Shown here: piece after piece, positions 1-9,263 of the stretch
How the letters are laid out: every line of letters starts with the position of its first letter
How positions within the stretch are numbered: the stretch's first letter is position 1
NCBI RefSeq assembly: GCF_001667775.1
Contig: NZ_LZJI01000005.1
Span: 19,661-83,660, forward strand
DNA: 64,000 nt
Reading direction: 5' to 3'
DNA from: Mycobacterium sp. E1747
GTDB taxonomy: Bacteria > Actinomycetota > Actinomycetes > Mycobacteriales > Mycobacteriaceae
Notes under the pieces: model-generated
Database searches by the model: none
What the model saw: the letters and a program-made list of their open reading frames with translations, nothing else
Told to the model about the DNA's origin: nothing
Made by a program: the position numbers and the translations under genes

Positions 1-20
1 GGGCGAAAAGGACCCAGCAG

Positions 21-1649
21 TCAGGCGAGTTCGATCAGGTCCCGGTATTCGTCGGACCAGAAGTCCTCGGTGCCATCGGGCAGCAGCACAACCCGCTGCG
101 GATCGAGCGCCTCGGCCGCTCCCGGATCGTGCGTTACCAGTACTACCGCGCCCTGGTAGCTACGCAGCGCGTCGAGGACCTGTTCACGCGAGGCGGGATC
201 GAGGTTGTTCGTCGGTTCGTCGAGCAGCAGGACGTTCGCCGTCGATGCCACCAGCCCGGCCAGCGCGAGCCGCGTCTTCTCGCCACCCGACAGGGTGCCC
301 GCCGGTTGGTCGAGTTGGGGTCCGCTGAACATGAATGCGCCCAACAAACCCCGCAGATCCTGCTCGCCCGTATCGGGCGCGGCGTGCCGGATGTTCTCCC
401 ACACGCTGGCGTCGTTGTCCAGGGTGTCGTGCTCCTGCGCGAAATAGCCCATCCGTAAGCCGTGTCCGGGCTCCAGGCCGCCGGTGTCCGGCTTCTCGGT
501 GCCGGCCAGCAGTCGCAGCAGCGTGGTTTTGCCGGCGCCGTTCAGCCCCAGGACCACCACCCGCGAGCCGCGGTCGATGGCCAGGTCCACGCCGGTGAAC
601 ACCTCCAGCGACCCGTATGACTTGCTCAGTCCCTTGGCCACCAGCGGGGTGCGCCCGCACGGCGCCGGGGTGGGGAACTTGATGCGGGCGACTTTGTCGG
701 CGACCCGCTCCTCGTCGAGCGCGGCCATCATCCGGTCGGCGCGGCGCAACATGTTCTGGGCGGCAACGGCTTTCGTGGCCTTGGCGCCCAGCTTCGCGGC
801 CTGCGTGCGCAGCGCGGCGGCCTTTCGTTCGGCGTTGGCGCGCTCGCGGCGGCGCCGTTGCTCGTCGGTCGAGCGGGCGTCGAGGTACTTTTGCCAGCCC
901 ATGTTGTAGACGTCGACCTCGCCGCGCACGGCGTCGAGAAACCACACCCGGTTGACGACGTCGGCCAGCAGCTCAACGTTGTGGCTGATGATCACCAGCC
1001 CGCCGGTGTGGGCGCGCAAGAAATCGCGCAGCCAGCCAACCGAATCCGCGTCCAGGTGGTTGGTGGGCTCGTCGAGCAGCAGGGTCGTTGACGAGCCGGC
1101 ACCGGTGTCGGACGCGGCGAACAGGATCCGCGCCAGCTCCACTCGGCGGCGTTGTCCGCCCGACAGCGTGCGCAGCTTCTGCGTCAGCACCCGGTCCGGC
1201 AATCCGAGGCTTGCGCAGATGCGGCTGGCCTCGCTCTCGGCGCCGTAGCCGCCCAACGCGACGAACCGCTCCTCCAACTGGCCGTACCGGCGAATGGCGC
1301 GGTCGCGGGCGTCGTCATCGGCGACCTCGGCCATCAGGGCCTGCTGCTTCTCCAGGTCGGTGAGCAGAACGTCCAGGCCGCGCGCGGACAGCACCCGGTC
1401 GCGGGCCAGCACGTCGAGGTCGCCCTCTTTGGGATCCTGTGGCAGATAACCGATTTCGCCCGCGCGGGCGACCGACCCGGCGTAGGGTTCGGTCTCCCCC
1501 GCCAGGATGCGCAGGGTGGTCGTCTTGCCGGCACCGTTGCGCCCGACCAGCCCGATGCGGTCGCCGGGCTGTACGCGCAGGTCCGGACCGTCGGGTGAGA
1601 GCAGGATGCGCGCACCAGCGCGGACCTCGAGGTCCGTGGCCGTGATCAC
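21..1649 (-). CDS. ABC-F family ATPase (Rv1473 orthologue)
   Basis: A soluble tandem-ATPase protein of 542 residues, the same length as M. tuberculosis Rv1473. Each half has a Walker A motif (GRNGAGKTT and GLNGAGKTT), a signature (LSGGQRRR and LSGGEKTR) and a Walker B followed by DEPTN. There are no membrane segments, as expected for ABC-F proteins, which act on the ribosome rather than in transport; older annotations call it a macrolide exporter ATPase. The start is a GTG preceded by GGAG. It lies 21 bp downstream of echA12 on the same strand and probably shares its transcript. Whether it protects ribosomes from antibiotics or has a housekeeping role cannot be told from sequence. Confidence 0.93.
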   Translation of the reverse strand: MITATDLEVRAGARILLSPDGPDLRVQPGDRIGLVGRNGAGKTTTLRILAGETEPYAGSVARAGEIGYLPQDPKEGDLDVLARDRVLSARGLDVLLTDLEKQQALMAEVADDDARDRAIRRYGQLEERFVALGGYGAESEASRICASLGLPDRVLTQKLRTLSGGQRRRVELARILFAASDTGAGSSTTLLLDEPTNHLDADSVGWLRDFLRAHTGGLVIISHNVELLADVVNRVWFLDAVRGEVDVYNMGWQKYLDARSTDEQRRRRERANAERKAAALRTQAAKLGAKATKAVAAQNMLRRADRMMAALDEERVADKVARIKFPTPAPCGRTPLVAKGLSKSYGSLEVFTGVDLAIDRGSRVVVLGLNGAGKTTLLRLLAGTEKPDTGGLEPGHGLRMGYFAQEHDTLDNDASVWENIRHAAPDTGEQDLRGLLGAFMFSGPQLDQPAGTLSGGEKTRLALAGLVASTANVLLLDEPTNNLDPASREQVLDALRSYQGAVVLVTHDPGAAEALDPQRVVLLPDGTEDFWSDEYRDLIELA

Positions 1650-1670
1650 ATCTACTCCCTCACGTCGTGG

Positions 1671-2480
1671 CTACTTGTCGTCGGTGAAAACCGCGGGGCG
1701 TCGCTCCGCGCGCGCGGCAACCGCTTCTTCGAAGTTGGCGGTGAGCAGACGAACGAACAGCTGACCCAAGCCTTCGGCTTGCATGTGCCCTTCTAGGGTA
1801 CCGGCGTCCAGTCCACTCCACAGTGTGCGCTTGGTCAATTCGACTCCCGGCCGCGAGAACGCCGCGATCCGGGCGGCGATCGCGTAGCAGGTGTCCAGCA
1901 ACTGCTCGTCGGGCACCTGGCACGACACCAGCCCGATCCGCTCGGCCTCCTCGGCGGTGACGTCGCGGCCGGTCAACATGATTTCGAACGCCCGCGACGA
2001 CCCGATGGCCCTGGGCAGCAGGTAACTCAACCCCAGCTCGCTTGCGGTTAGGCCGTTGTTGATGCCGGCCGCGCGAAAATACGCGCCGGTCGCGGCGACC
2101 CGGATATCGGCGGCCAGAGCCAGACACAACCCCCCGCCGATGGCCGGGCCGTTGACCGCGGCGATGACGGGCTGGTGCAGGCGGCGCAGCCCCAGGATCA
2201 CCTCGTCGAGGACTTCCATGGAGCGCAGCGCGTACGTGGGCCGAGTCAGGCCCTCGACGTAGGGTACCGAGCCCGCGGACTTGTGGTCCGCCCCCGAGGA
2301 GAATCCGCGGCCCGCGCCGGTCAGCACGACCACGCGCACGGAATTGTCGTACCTGACCTTCTCCAGCGCCTCTTTGAGCGGCACCATGACGTCGAACGCC
2401 ATGGAATTCATTCGCTCGGGCCGATTGAGGGTTATCAGCGCGACTCCGGGCCGCGGGTGCTCTACCAGTACCAGGCTCAC
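1671..2480 (-). CDS. echA12: Enoyl-CoA hydratase/isomerase family protein EchA12
   Basis: A crotonase-fold protein of 269 residues, predicted to hydrate or isomerise enoyl-CoA thioesters in fatty-acid breakdown. The oxyanion-hole regions are visible (SSGADHKS around residue 60 and GPAIGGGLCLALAAD around residue 110), as is the long C-terminal helical part. The start is GTG with the typical N-terminus MSLVLVEHPRPGV. It lies between the thioredoxin gene and the ABC-F gene on the same strand, the order seen in M. tuberculosis (Rv1471-Rv1473), which supports the echA12 name. The precise substrate is unknown. Confidence 0.9.
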   Translation of the reverse strand: MSLVLVEHPRPGVALITLNRPERMNSMAFDVMVPLKEALEKVRYDNSVRVVVLTGAGRGFSSGADHKSAGSVPYVEGLTRPTYALRSMEVLDEVILGLRRLHQPVIAAVNGPAIGGGLCLALAADIRVAATGAYFRAAGINNGLTASELGLSYLLPRAIGSSRAFEIMLTGRDVTAEEAERIGLVSCQVPDEQLLDTCYAIAARIAAFSRPGVELTKRTLWSGLDAGTLEGHMQAEGLGQLFVRLLTANFEEAVAARAERRPAVFTDDK

Positions 2481-2535
2481 CCCAGCAACCTAGCGCTTAA
2501 CGGGGCCCAACCCTGCGTGTGCCGCGATGTCGGTG

Positions 2536-2898
2536 TTATTCGCCCTGGGCGGCCTGAGCCGCGTCGACGTCGAAAGCCTTGATTTGCTGAACGAGGTCTT
2601 CCAGCGCCGCCGGCGGCAGCGCCCCGGCCTGGTTGAACAACAGTTTGCCCTTCTTGAAGGCCATCAGGGTCGGGATGGACCGGATCTGGGCGGCCGCGGC
2701 CAGCTGCTGTTCGGCCTCGGTGTCCACCTTCGCGTGCACTATGTCGGGGTGCTTCTCCGCGGACGCCTGGAACGTAGGGCCGAACTGGCGGCATGGCCCG
2801 CACCAGGACGCCCAGAAATCGACGAGCACGATGTCGTTGCCCTCGATGGTTTCGTTGAACTTCTCAGCTGTGAGGTCGAGTGTTGTCACATTTGCCAT
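2536..2898 (-). CDS. Thioredoxin (Rv1471/TrxB1-like)
   Basis: A single-domain cytosolic thioredoxin of 120 residues that reduces protein disulfides. The WCGPC active site is at residues 32-36 and the cis-proline region is SIPTLMAF. The reading frame stays open upstream, but the ATG at 2898 gives the normal thioredoxin N-terminus (MANVTTLDLT). It is the first gene of a minus-strand group with echA12 and the ABC-F gene, and is divergent from fadE15. M. tuberculosis calls the orthologue trxB1 although it is a thioredoxin, not a reductase, so I leave the symbol empty. Confidence 0.93.
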   Translation of the reverse strand: MANVTTLDLTAEKFNETIEGNDIVLVDFWASWCGPCRQFGPTFQASAEKHPDIVHAKVDTEAEQQLAAAAQIRSIPTLMAFKKGKLLFNQAGALPPAALEDLVQQIKAFDVDAAQAAQGE

Positions 2899-3087
2899 AA
2901 CGCGGGGGCCGAACGTGGTGTTCCCGGGGCAGGAAGCCGCCCGGGCGCCGTCGCCCGCTTTTTCCCCACCGCAACCGGGGCGTAACCCGCCGGAGGCCGC
3001 CCGTAGGTTACGGTTGCGTACGTTTTCCCACGTCGGAGACACTGGGCGGACGATCCGTCGCGTCGAGGGACCAGTGAGGGAATCGCG

Positions 3088-4914
3088 TTGGGCCACTACA
3101 TCGCTAACGTCCGTGATCTTGAGTTCAACCTGTTCGAAGTGCTCGACGTGGGCGCCGTGCTGGGCACCGGAAGCTACAGCGACCTCGACGCCGAAACGGT
3201 GCGGACGATCCTCGAGGAGGCCGCCCGCCTGGCCGAAGGTCCGGTAGCCGAGTCGTTCGCCTTCGCCGACCGCAACCCGCCGGTCTTCGACCCGGCCAGC
3301 CACACCATCAGCGTGGCGCCTGAACTGGTCAAAACGGTGCAGACGATCAAAGAGGCCGGCTGGTGGCGACTGCTGCTGGACGAGGAGATCGGCGGCATGG
3401 CCGCGCCGCCGCCGCTGGCGTGGGGCGTCAACGAAATGATCATCTGCGCCAACCCGTCCGCCAACTTCTTCAGCCTGGGCCCGTTGATGGCGCAGGCCCT
3501 ATTCGTCGAGGGCAACGAAGAGCAGCGGCGCTGGGCGGCCGAGGGCGTGGAGCGCGGCTGGGCGGCCACCATGGTCCTCACCGAACCCGACGCCGGCTCC
3601 GACGTCGGGGCCGGTCGCGCCAAGGCCATCGCGCAACCGGACGGCACCTGGCACATCGAGGGCGTCAAGCGGTTCATCTCGGGCGGCGACGTGGGCAACA
3701 CCGCCGACAACATCTTCCACCTTGTGCTCGCCCGCCCAGAGGGCGCCGGGCCGGGCACGAAGGGACTGAGCCTGTTCTATGTGCCCGAGTACCTTTTCGA
3801 CCCCGAGACGTTCGAACCCGGGCCACGCAACGGGGTTTTCGTCACAGGGCTGGAGCACAAGATGGGGATCAAGTCCTCCCCCACGTGTGAATTGACTTTC
3901 GGCGCAACGGATTTGCCTGCGGTCGGCTATCTGGTCGGCGACGTGCACAACGGAATCGCGCAGATGTTCACCGTGATCGAACACGCGCGCATGACGATCG
4001 GTGTCAAGGCCGCCGGCACGTTGTCCACCGGCTACCTGAATGCGCTGGCGTTCGCCAAAGAGCGGGTGCAGGGCGCCGACCTCACGCAGATGTCCGACAA
4101 GACGGCGCCGCGGGTCACCATCATCCACCACCCCGACGTGCGTCGCAGCCTGATGACACAGAAGGCCTACGCCGAGGGCCTGCGGGCCCTGTACATGTAC
4201 GCGGCCGCGCACCAGGACGATGCTGTGGCACAGCATGTTTCGGGCGCCGACCACGAAATGGCGCACCGCGTGGACGACCTGCTGTTGCCAATCGTGAAAG
4301 GCGTGAGCTCGGAACGGGCATACGAGATCCTGACCGAGTCACTGCAGACGCTGGGCGGTTCGGGCTTCCTGCAGGACTACCCGCTGGAGCAGTACATCCG
4401 GGACTCCAAAATCGATTCGCTCTACGAGGGCACCACGGCCATTCAGGCGCTGGACTTCTTCTTCCGCAAGATCGTTCGCGACCGCGGCCAGGCCCTGCAG
4501 TTCGTGACCGCTCAGATCACCGCGACGATCGATGCGTGCGACGATGCGCTCAAACCGCAGGCCAAGCTGCTGCAGACCGCGTTGGACGAGGTCACGGCGA
4601 TGACGGGCGCATTGACCGGGTACCTGATGTCCGCCGCGCAACATCCCACCGAGATCTACAAGGTGGGGCTCGGATCGGTGCGGTATCTGCTCGCGGTCGG
4701 CGACCTGCTCATCGGCTGGCGGCTGTTGGTGCAGGCCGGGGTCGCGCACGCCGCGCTGGCTGATGCGGAAGGGAACGACGCGGCGTTCTATCGGGGCAAG
4801 CTGGCGACGTCGGCGTTCTTCGCCAAGAACATGCTGCCCAAGCTCACGTCCCTGCGCAAAGTCATCGAGTCCATCGACAACGAGGTCATGCGCGTGCCCG
4901 AACAGGCGTTCTGA
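3088..4914 (+). CDS. fadE15: Acyl-CoA dehydrogenase FadE15
   Basis: A FAD-dependent acyl-CoA dehydrogenase of 608 residues for the first oxidation step of fatty-acid beta-oxidation. It belongs to the long (about 600 aa) mycobacterial subgroup with extra N- and C-terminal helical domains. The flavin/substrate segment [10 protein letters not shown] and the C-terminal [20 protein letters not shown] region with the [11 protein letters not shown] motif are clear. The start is TTG at 3088 ([18 protein letters not shown]), preceded by a GAGGG ribosome binding site. It matches Rv1467c in length and start. It is the last conserved core gene before the accessory region. Confidence 0.93.
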   Translation: MGHYIANVRDLEFNLFEVLDVGAVLGTGSYSDLDAETVRTILEEAARLAEGPVAESFAFADRNPPVFDPASHTISVAPELVKTVQTIKEAGWWRLLLDEEIGGMAAPPPLAWGVNEMIICANPSANFFSLGPLMAQALFVEGNEEQRRWAAEGVERGWAATMVLTEPDAGSDVGAGRAKAIAQPDGTWHIEGVKRFISGGDVGNTADNIFHLVLARPEGAGPGTKGLSLFYVPEYLFDPETFEPGPRNGVFVTGLEHKMGIKSSPTCELTFGATDLPAVGYLVGDVHNGIAQMFTVIEHARMTIGVKAAGTLSTGYLNALAFAKERVQGADLTQMSDKTAPRVTIIHHPDVRRSLMTQKAYAEGLRALYMYAAAHQDDAVAQHVSGADHEMAHRVDDLLLPIVKGVSSERAYEILTESLQTLGGSGFLQDYPLEQYIRDSKIDSLYEGTTAIQALDFFFRKIVRDRGQALQFVTAQITATIDACDDALKPQAKLLQTALDEVTAMTGALTGYLMSAAQHPTEIYKVGLGSVRYLLAVGDLLIGWRLLVQAGVAHAALADAEGNDAAFYRGKLATSAFFAKNMLPKLTSLRKVIESIDNEVMRVPEQAF

Positions 4915-4999
4915 CCGGACGGCATTACACACAGGTTAGCTACAGCTCCAACTGGTAATACCCATTGAGGTTGGGTCCCACCACGATTGGAGAATCTCG

Positions 5000-5770
5000 A
5001 TGCCTGCCAGCTTTCCGACACCTCCGCTCACCCGGTTAGCGGTCCTCACGGTCGCGGGGGTTACCGCGATGTCCATCGCCGGGTGCAGCTCGTCCAACAA
5101 AGCCAGCCCGACGACGTCGACATCAACGTCCACCTCGGTGGTGACCTCCACGACGACGTCGCCGGCACCGGCCAGCGGTGAAGCCCGGGTCAGCGGCCTG
5201 ATCGCGTCGGTGGCGGGCAACTCCATCCAGGTCACCAAGGAAGACAACTCCACCGCCGCGGTGAACTTCACCTCGACCACCAAGGTCACCGAGACCACCC
5301 CCGCCGCGCTGACCGACGTCACCTCCGGTAGCTGCGTGACCGTGCGGCCCACCCAGGAAACTCAGAGCGGCCAGCCCGTCACGGCAGCGTCGGTGAAAGT
5401 CAGCGCCTCCGTCAACGGCGCGTGCCCGGCCAAGCCGGCGGGGCAAGGTTCTGCGCCGAACTCCACCACCCCGCCGGCCGCGGGCTCGCCGGCCCCGGCC
5501 CCCAAGCCGGCGCCCCTGCGGGGTTCGGTGGCATCGGTGTCGGGTAACACCATCAACGTCGGCGGCACCGACCCCAGCGGCAACACCACGCAGACCGCAG
5601 TGACGGTCGACGACAAGACTAAGTACAGCAAGCAGACGACCGCCACCACCGACGCGATCACACAGGGCAAGTGCCTATGGGCGCGCGGGACGATGGACAA
5701 CGGCACGCTGCAGGCGACCAGCATCAACGTGCGGCAGGCCACCGACGGCAGGTGCGGCAAGCCCAAGTAG
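5000..5770 (+). CDS. Lipoprotein with two DUF5666-type domains
   Basis: An exported lipoprotein of 256 residues. It starts with a signal peptide ending in a lipobox (MSIAGC, Cys about residue 29), then a Ser/Thr-rich linker. Two similar beta-rich modules follow, each with the pattern G-x-VASV-x-GN-x-I and a later GSC or GKC motif, separated by an Ala/Pro-rich linker. This fits the DUF5666 family, whose function is unknown. The ATG at 5000 has GGAG 8 nt upstream. A distant paralogue lies at 53186-53917 in the same orientation, so the two genes bracket the accessory region. Confidence 0.8.
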   Translation: MPASFPTPPLTRLAVLTVAGVTAMSIAGCSSSNKASPTTSTSTSTSVVTSTTTSPAPASGEARVSGLIASVAGNSIQVTKEDNSTAAVNFTSTTKVTETTPAALTDVTSGSCVTVRPTQETQSGQPVTAASVKVSASVNGACPAKPAGQGSAPNSTTPPAAGSPAPAPKPAPLRGSVASVSGNTINVGGTDPSGNTTQTAVTVDDKTKYSKQTTATTDAITQGKCLWARGTMDNGTLQATSINVRQATDGRCGKPK

Positions 5771-5808
5771 GTCCGGCCAGGGCGGCTGAGCTAACCGCTC
5801 CTACCAGC

Positions 5809-5834
5809 CGGGCGCGGTGGCGGCACCGCGCCCG
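5809..5834. terminator. Inverted repeat between convergent genes, likely bidirectional terminator
   Basis: A perfect 11-bp GC-rich stem (GGGCGCGGTG paired with CACCGCGCCC, plus one outer C-G pair) with a 4-nt loop. It lies between the convergent ends of the lipoprotein gene and the cupin gene. There is no U-tract, which is normal for mycobacterial terminators. Confidence 0.6.
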
Positions 5835-5851
5835 CCTGGGCCTGCGAGCAA

Positions 5852-6262
5852 TCAGCCCGTCACACGCAGGTGTTTTCGCGCCGTGAGCTCGCCGTCGGTC
5901 ACCCATTCGCGCATCGGTTTCCCGGGCGCGCACAGCAGGGTGAGGACATAGCTACAAGGAATATCGGTGCGGTTGTTGGCGTCCCGATAGTGGATCACGT
6001 CGCCGCCGCGCCCCCAAAAAGCCTCTCCAGCACGGAGCACGCGTGGCGCTTCACCCTCGAGCTCGAACAACATCTCACCGCCGATCACGTAACCGAATCC
6101 GGGGCCCCCGGGAAGGCGGTGCGGCGGGTACCCAGAGGCGCCCGGCGGATGGGTGATGAGAACGGTCACGACATGGGCATCGTCGGGAATGGTCGGTAAT
6201 CGCACTTCCTGAAGCACCTGCACGGTTGACTCGGGTGCGGACTCGGACGTTTCCAACGACAT
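5852..6262 (-). CDS. Cupin domain protein
   Basis: A cytosolic single-domain cupin of 136 residues. The first cupin motif is present in altered form (PPHRLPGGPGFGYVIGGEM), and the second is GEAFWGRGGDVIHYRDA. One His and an Asp/Glu-rich set could bind a metal, but the canonical HxH is not complete. Such proteins may be dioxygenases, isomerases or small-molecule binders; no substrate can be inferred. The start ATG at 6262 lies only 3 bp after the stop of the upstream NAD(P)-binding gene, so the two are an operon, predicted to be driven by promoter P1. Confidence 0.75.
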   Translation of the reverse strand: MSLETSESAPESTVQVLQEVRLPTIPDDAHVVTVLITHPPGASGYPPHRLPGGPGFGYVIGGEMLFELEGEAPRVLRAGEAFWGRGGDVIHYRDANNRTDIPCSYVLTLLCAPGKPMREWVTDGELTARKHLRVTG

Positions 6263-6265
6263 TCG

Positions 6266-7024
6266 TCATCCCGTCCTGGCGGGGCGTGCTTCGATCCAGT
6301 CGGAGTATCGAGTCGTGAAGATCGTCGCGTTCTCGTCGGGCGCGAGGCTGTGATCGTCGATCACCGCACCGAAATACGGAGCCTGGGGATCGGTCACGAC
6401 CCGGCGTCGATCGCCGTTGGCGGCGAGGCCCGCGCGAACGAAGTCGTCCATGCCCATTGCTTCGGGTCCCGCGATCTCCACGACGCCGTTGATGGGAGGT
6501 CCGATCGCCGCACGAGCCACGGCGGTGGCGACATCGTCGGCGGCGATGGGGCGGAACGATGCGGGTGGCAATCTCACAATCTCCCCGTCTGTCGCGGAAT
6601 CGGCCAAGCCAATCGCGAACTCGTAGAACGGCGTCGCGCGCACAATCGAGTACGGCCGGCCCGAATCCTTGATCAGCTCCTCCTGAGCCGCTTTGGCGGT
6701 GTTGTAGCCGCTGTCTGGCATGCTCTGCGATCCGACGACGGACAACGCGACATGGTGTTTGACTCCCGCTTCCCGCTCGGCAGAAAGAAGGTTCTTGGTC
6801 GCGGTCGTGAAGAAGTGCATCACAGGCTCGTCGTCGAAAATTGGTGAATCAGCAACGTCGACAAGGACATCCGCGCCGGTGACGGCGACTGCTAGGCCTT
6901 CGCCGGTGAGCGAGTCGACACCGGATCGGCGTGAAGCGGCGATCACGTCGTGTCCCTGCGCGCCAAGCTTGGCCACCACTTTCGAGCCAATGAGGCCACG
7001 CCCGCCGATGACTACGATCTTCAT
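6266..7024 (-). CDS. NmrA-like / atypical SDR NAD(P)-binding protein
   Basis: A protein of 252 residues with a Rossmann nucleotide-binding motif at the very N-terminus (VVIGGRGLIGSK, a GxxGxxG type), and later PVMHFFTTATKNLL and GYNTAKAAQEELI. The last resembles the YxxxK region of the atypical NmrA/SDR group. It probably binds NADP and acts as a quinone or aldehyde reductase or a redox sensor. The ATG at 7024 (MKIVVIGG) follows AAAGG. An upstream in-frame ATG at 7189 would lie before the transcription start predicted from promoter P1, which argues for the shorter form. Confidence 0.78.
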   Translation of the reverse strand: MKIVVIGGRGLIGSKVVAKLGAQGHDVIAASRRSGVDSLTGEGLAVAVTGADVLVDVADSPIFDDEPVMHFFTTATKNLLSAEREAGVKHHVALSVVGSQSMPDSGYNTAKAAQEELIKDSGRPYSIVRATPFYEFAIGLADSATDGEIVRLPPASFRPIAADDVATAVARAAIGPPINGVVEIAGPEAMGMDDFVRAGLAANGDRRRVVTDPQAPYFGAVIDDHSLAPDENATIFTTRYSDWIEARPARTG

Positions 7025-7191
7025 GATGAACCTTTCAGCGTTGTAGTCTGGCCGGTGATCGAGCCCCGCCGGGACGATCGGAGACGCTTGCCGGCATCGG
7101 GGACGTGGGTCCTGCGATCGACGTTCCACCGGATGACGTTCGTTCGCCGAGGCGCCCTGCAAGCAGACCGGCCATCCGTCTCGGTCCATTC

Positions 7192-7249
7192 AGCCTGTGG
7201 CCGAACGGGGTGATCTGTCATCACCCCGACCACCTCTTCACCCGGGTGA
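7192..7249 (-). promoter_or_regulatory. Shared composite promoter P1
   Basis: The palindrome TCACCCGGGTGA is at 7238-7249. Reading the minus strand, GGGTGATGAC follows at 7226-7217 and the -10 is CAGGCT at 7197-7192, starting 29 nt after the GGGTGA start. Predicted transcription starts near 7185 and serves the NAD(P)-binding and cupin genes. Confidence 0.8.
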
Positions 7250-7266
7250 GGACCCGGTGTGCCCGG

Positions 7267-7575
7267 TCACTCAGCGTCCGCATCGAACTCTTCGCGCGCC
7301 ACCGTGTAGAACGACATGCCGTCGTTTGGGCTGCCACTGATCTGACCGTGGTGCCGCCCGGCGCGCAGCGGAAGGCCGTCCGGGTAGCCAAGTTCCGGCT
7401 CCTCAGCGGCCAGACGCTCGTCCAGCGTGAGGTGCTCGTCGGCAGAGATCCAGCGCAACGGCGCATCGACCACGATGTCGCCATCGTCATTGCGTACTTC
7501 GTCGGAGTCCAACGACTCGCTGGGCCCTAATGTGCCATCGGGCCGGGTGTCGTCGTAGTCGCCGTCGCTGATCAT
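7267..7575 (-). CDS. DUF5709-like acidic protein, short form
   Basis: A small acidic protein of 102 residues with GTLGPSESLDSDEVRNDDGD, then DAPLRWISADEH and LDERLAAEEPE. These are features of the actinobacterial DUF5709 family, whose function is unknown; the usual Gly/Ala-rich C-terminal tail is missing. The start ATG at 7575 follows GGAGGCGAGG. It is the last gene of a three-gene group (SDR, cupin, this) predicted to start at P2. A second member at 45013-45478 is broken by a frameshift. Confidence 0.65.
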   Translation of the reverse strand: MISDGDYDDTRPDGTLGPSESLDSDEVRNDDGDIVVDAPLRWISADEHLTLDERLAAEEPELGYPDGLPLRAGRHHGQISGSPNDGMSFYTVAREEFDADAE

Positions 7576-7645
7576 ATTCCTCGCCTCCACGCGGGTCTCA
7601 GCCCGAGCGCGCCTTACGCACGCGATTTGCGAACCCGCCGCGTCC

Positions 7646-8176
7646 TCAAAGAGGTTCACCTGGGAATTTCAAGTCGAAGCGTTTGCAGAGTTCGGCGACG
7701 CTGTCGACATCCATCTCGAGTTCGTAGCGCGCACAGAGCTCATCCAGGACTTCGGGCGATATCGTCGCGATACCGCCGAGATCAGCAAGCTCGTCGAAAA
7801 CCTGCTCGAATCCCGCGGGGGAAATGATCTCGAGGATGCGGGCCGGCTCGTCGCCCGCGTTCCAGAAGGTGTGCCATTGACCTCGCGGCTTGAAGATGAA
7901 GTCGCCGGGTCCGCCATCGAGCACCTCATCGCCGAGCAAGGCGCCCACGCGCCCCTCGATGATCCAGCTGTATTCATCTTCGTTGTGATGGCGATGAAGG
8001 GGTGCGGCCAGCGCCCGGGGTGACATGGGATGCTCGAGGACGGAGAAGCGACCGTCAGCCCCAAATCTATCCAGGATGTGGCGCACACCGACGGTCCCAT
8101 TGAAGACGGACTTGCCTTCGGTGCGCCCGACAGACTTGGCCGGCGGCCCGCCGGGCCTGAAGATGTTTATTGTCAC
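7646..8176 (-). CDS. Cupin domain protein (quercetinase-like)
   Basis: A cupin of 176 residues with a clear metal site: PLHRHHNEDEYSWIIEG (HxHx-E) in motif 1 and GDFIFKPRGQWHTFWNAG with the second-motif His. This arrangement is common in quercetin-2,3-dioxygenase-like and other small-molecule dioxygenases. The C-terminal 50 residues form a helical extension with several acidic residues. The start is GTG at 8176 with an AAAGGAG site. It sits between the SDR and the DUF5709-like gene on one strand, inside the P2 operon. The substrate is unknown. Confidence 0.8.
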   Translation of the reverse strand: MTINIFRPGGPPAKSVGRTEGKSVFNGTVGVRHILDRFGADGRFSVLEHPMSPRALAAPLHRHHNEDEYSWIIEGRVGALLGDEVLDGGPGDFIFKPRGQWHTFWNAGDEPARILEIISPAGFEQVFDELADLGGIATISPEVLDELCARYELEMDVDSVAELCKRFDLKFPGEPL

Positions 8177-8203
8177 TGCAATCTCTCCTTTGAGGCTTTC
8201 TGT

Positions 8204-8971
8204 CTAATTGCGGCCGGCCATGACGCCGCCATCGACATTGAGAATCGCGCCGGTGACCCAGCTGGCCTGATCCGACAGCAGATATGTCACGGCATTGGCC
8301 ACGTCGGCTGGTGTGCCGACTCGCCCCAAGGGGTGAAAGGGCGCGAAAGTGTCGAGCGTCGAATCGATCTCGTCCTTGGGTACCCAGCGCTCGAGTGCCG
8401 GGGTTTTGACGGCGGCCGGTGCCACGGCGTTCACCCGAATCTTGTGCCCGGCAAGCTCGATGGCCAGGTTATGGGTCAGCGCATGGAGGCCGGCTTTTTG
8501 CATGGAGTGCCCGCACGACGGGGTCACACCGATCGCCTGATGCGCCCACATGCTGCCGATGTTGACAATGGCCCCGCCCTCACCGCGGGCGATCATGCCC
8601 GCGACAACGGTCTGGGTCAGGAAGAACAGGGCGTAATTGAGGTCCATGTACGAGTCGTAGTCCTGCGCTTCGTACTCGAGAAACGGCTTGGGGATGAAGA
8701 ATCCGGCCGCGTTGACCAACAGTGTCGCCTGGCCGTGCTCCTCAGAAAGCATCCGCTGCACATCGGCGACCGCGTCGCGATCCGTCAGCTCGGCGGAGAT
8801 ACCCCAAGCATGGCCACGCCGGCTCAGCTCGGCGACGGTTTCGTCGACGCGGTTCTTCGACAGACCCACGATCACCGCGCTCCCGCCATGATCGACGATG
8901 TCGATCGCAACCTGCCGACCCATGCCGGCACTGCCGCCGATGACAACAGCCTTCTTGCCCTCAAAATGCAT
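8204..8971 (-). CDS. Short-chain dehydrogenase family protein with Tyr-to-His change
   Basis: An SDR-fold protein of 255 residues with the nucleotide motif GGSAGMGRQ, the NAAG element (LLVNAAGFF) and the catalytic-Ser region NIGSMWAHQ. Where classical SDRs have YxxxK, this protein reads HSMQK, so the catalytic tyrosine is replaced by histidine. The close paralogue at 48940-49710 keeps YSMQK. The loss suggests it is inactive as a classical SDR or has another role, for example ligand sensing. The start ATG at 8971 follows GAAGG; the longer open frame upstream is not needed. It is the first gene behind promoter P2. Confidence 0.85.
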   Translation of the reverse strand: MHFEGKKAVVIGGSAGMGRQVAIDIVDHGGSAVIVGLSKNRVDETVAELSRRGHAWGISAELTDRDAVADVQRMLSEEHGQATLLVNAAGFFIPKPFLEYEAQDYDSYMDLNYALFFLTQTVVAGMIARGEGGAIVNIGSMWAHQAIGVTPSCGHSMQKAGLHALTHNLAIELAGHKIRVNAVAPAAVKTPALERWVPKDEIDSTLDTFAPFHPLGRVGTPADVANAVTYLLSDQASWVTGAILNVDGGVMAGRN

Positions 8972-9059
8972 GTGCGCCTTCCTGGTTCTCGTTGCGGCTG
9001 TGCTGGACCGCTTCGTGGTGACGTCGGCTGTAACGCGTTCCACCGGACTGGTCGTACCG

Positions 9060-9117
9060 AGACTGCTGTCGAGCGAGGTGAGCTGTCATCACCCCCACCA
9101 CCTGTTCACCCGGGTGA
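9060..9117 (-). promoter_or_regulatory. Shared composite promoter P2
   Basis: The palindrome is at 9106-9117, GGGTGATGAC at 9094-9085 and the -10 CAGTCT at 9065-9060 (29-nt phasing). The predicted start is near 9053, 82 nt before the SDR start codon. It serves the SDR, cupin and DUF5709-like genes. Confidence 0.82.
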
Positions 9118-9263
9118 GACTGCGCGACGCTAAGGGCGAATCATGCTTTGGAAAGCTCCGGCTGGCTGAAACTTTCTGTGCACGAGTTTGTTTCGTTTCC
9201 CGGCCTGGGTTGATCATTGCGGCTCCGGAGACACTCGCCAGAGATTTCGCCGCCGCTGGTCGG

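Noticed and set aside
6266..7189. A longer start for the NmrA-like gene at 7189
   Set aside because: It would lie upstream of the transcript start predicted from P1, and the extra 55 residues have no family similarity; the Rossmann motif begins right at the ATG at 7024.
8030..9133. A 367-codon plus-strand frame opposite the cupin and SDR genes
   Set aside because: It lies over two well-recognised minus-strand genes and runs through promoter P2. A similar frame at 48814-49788 lies opposite the paralogous SDR, as expected for a shadow.
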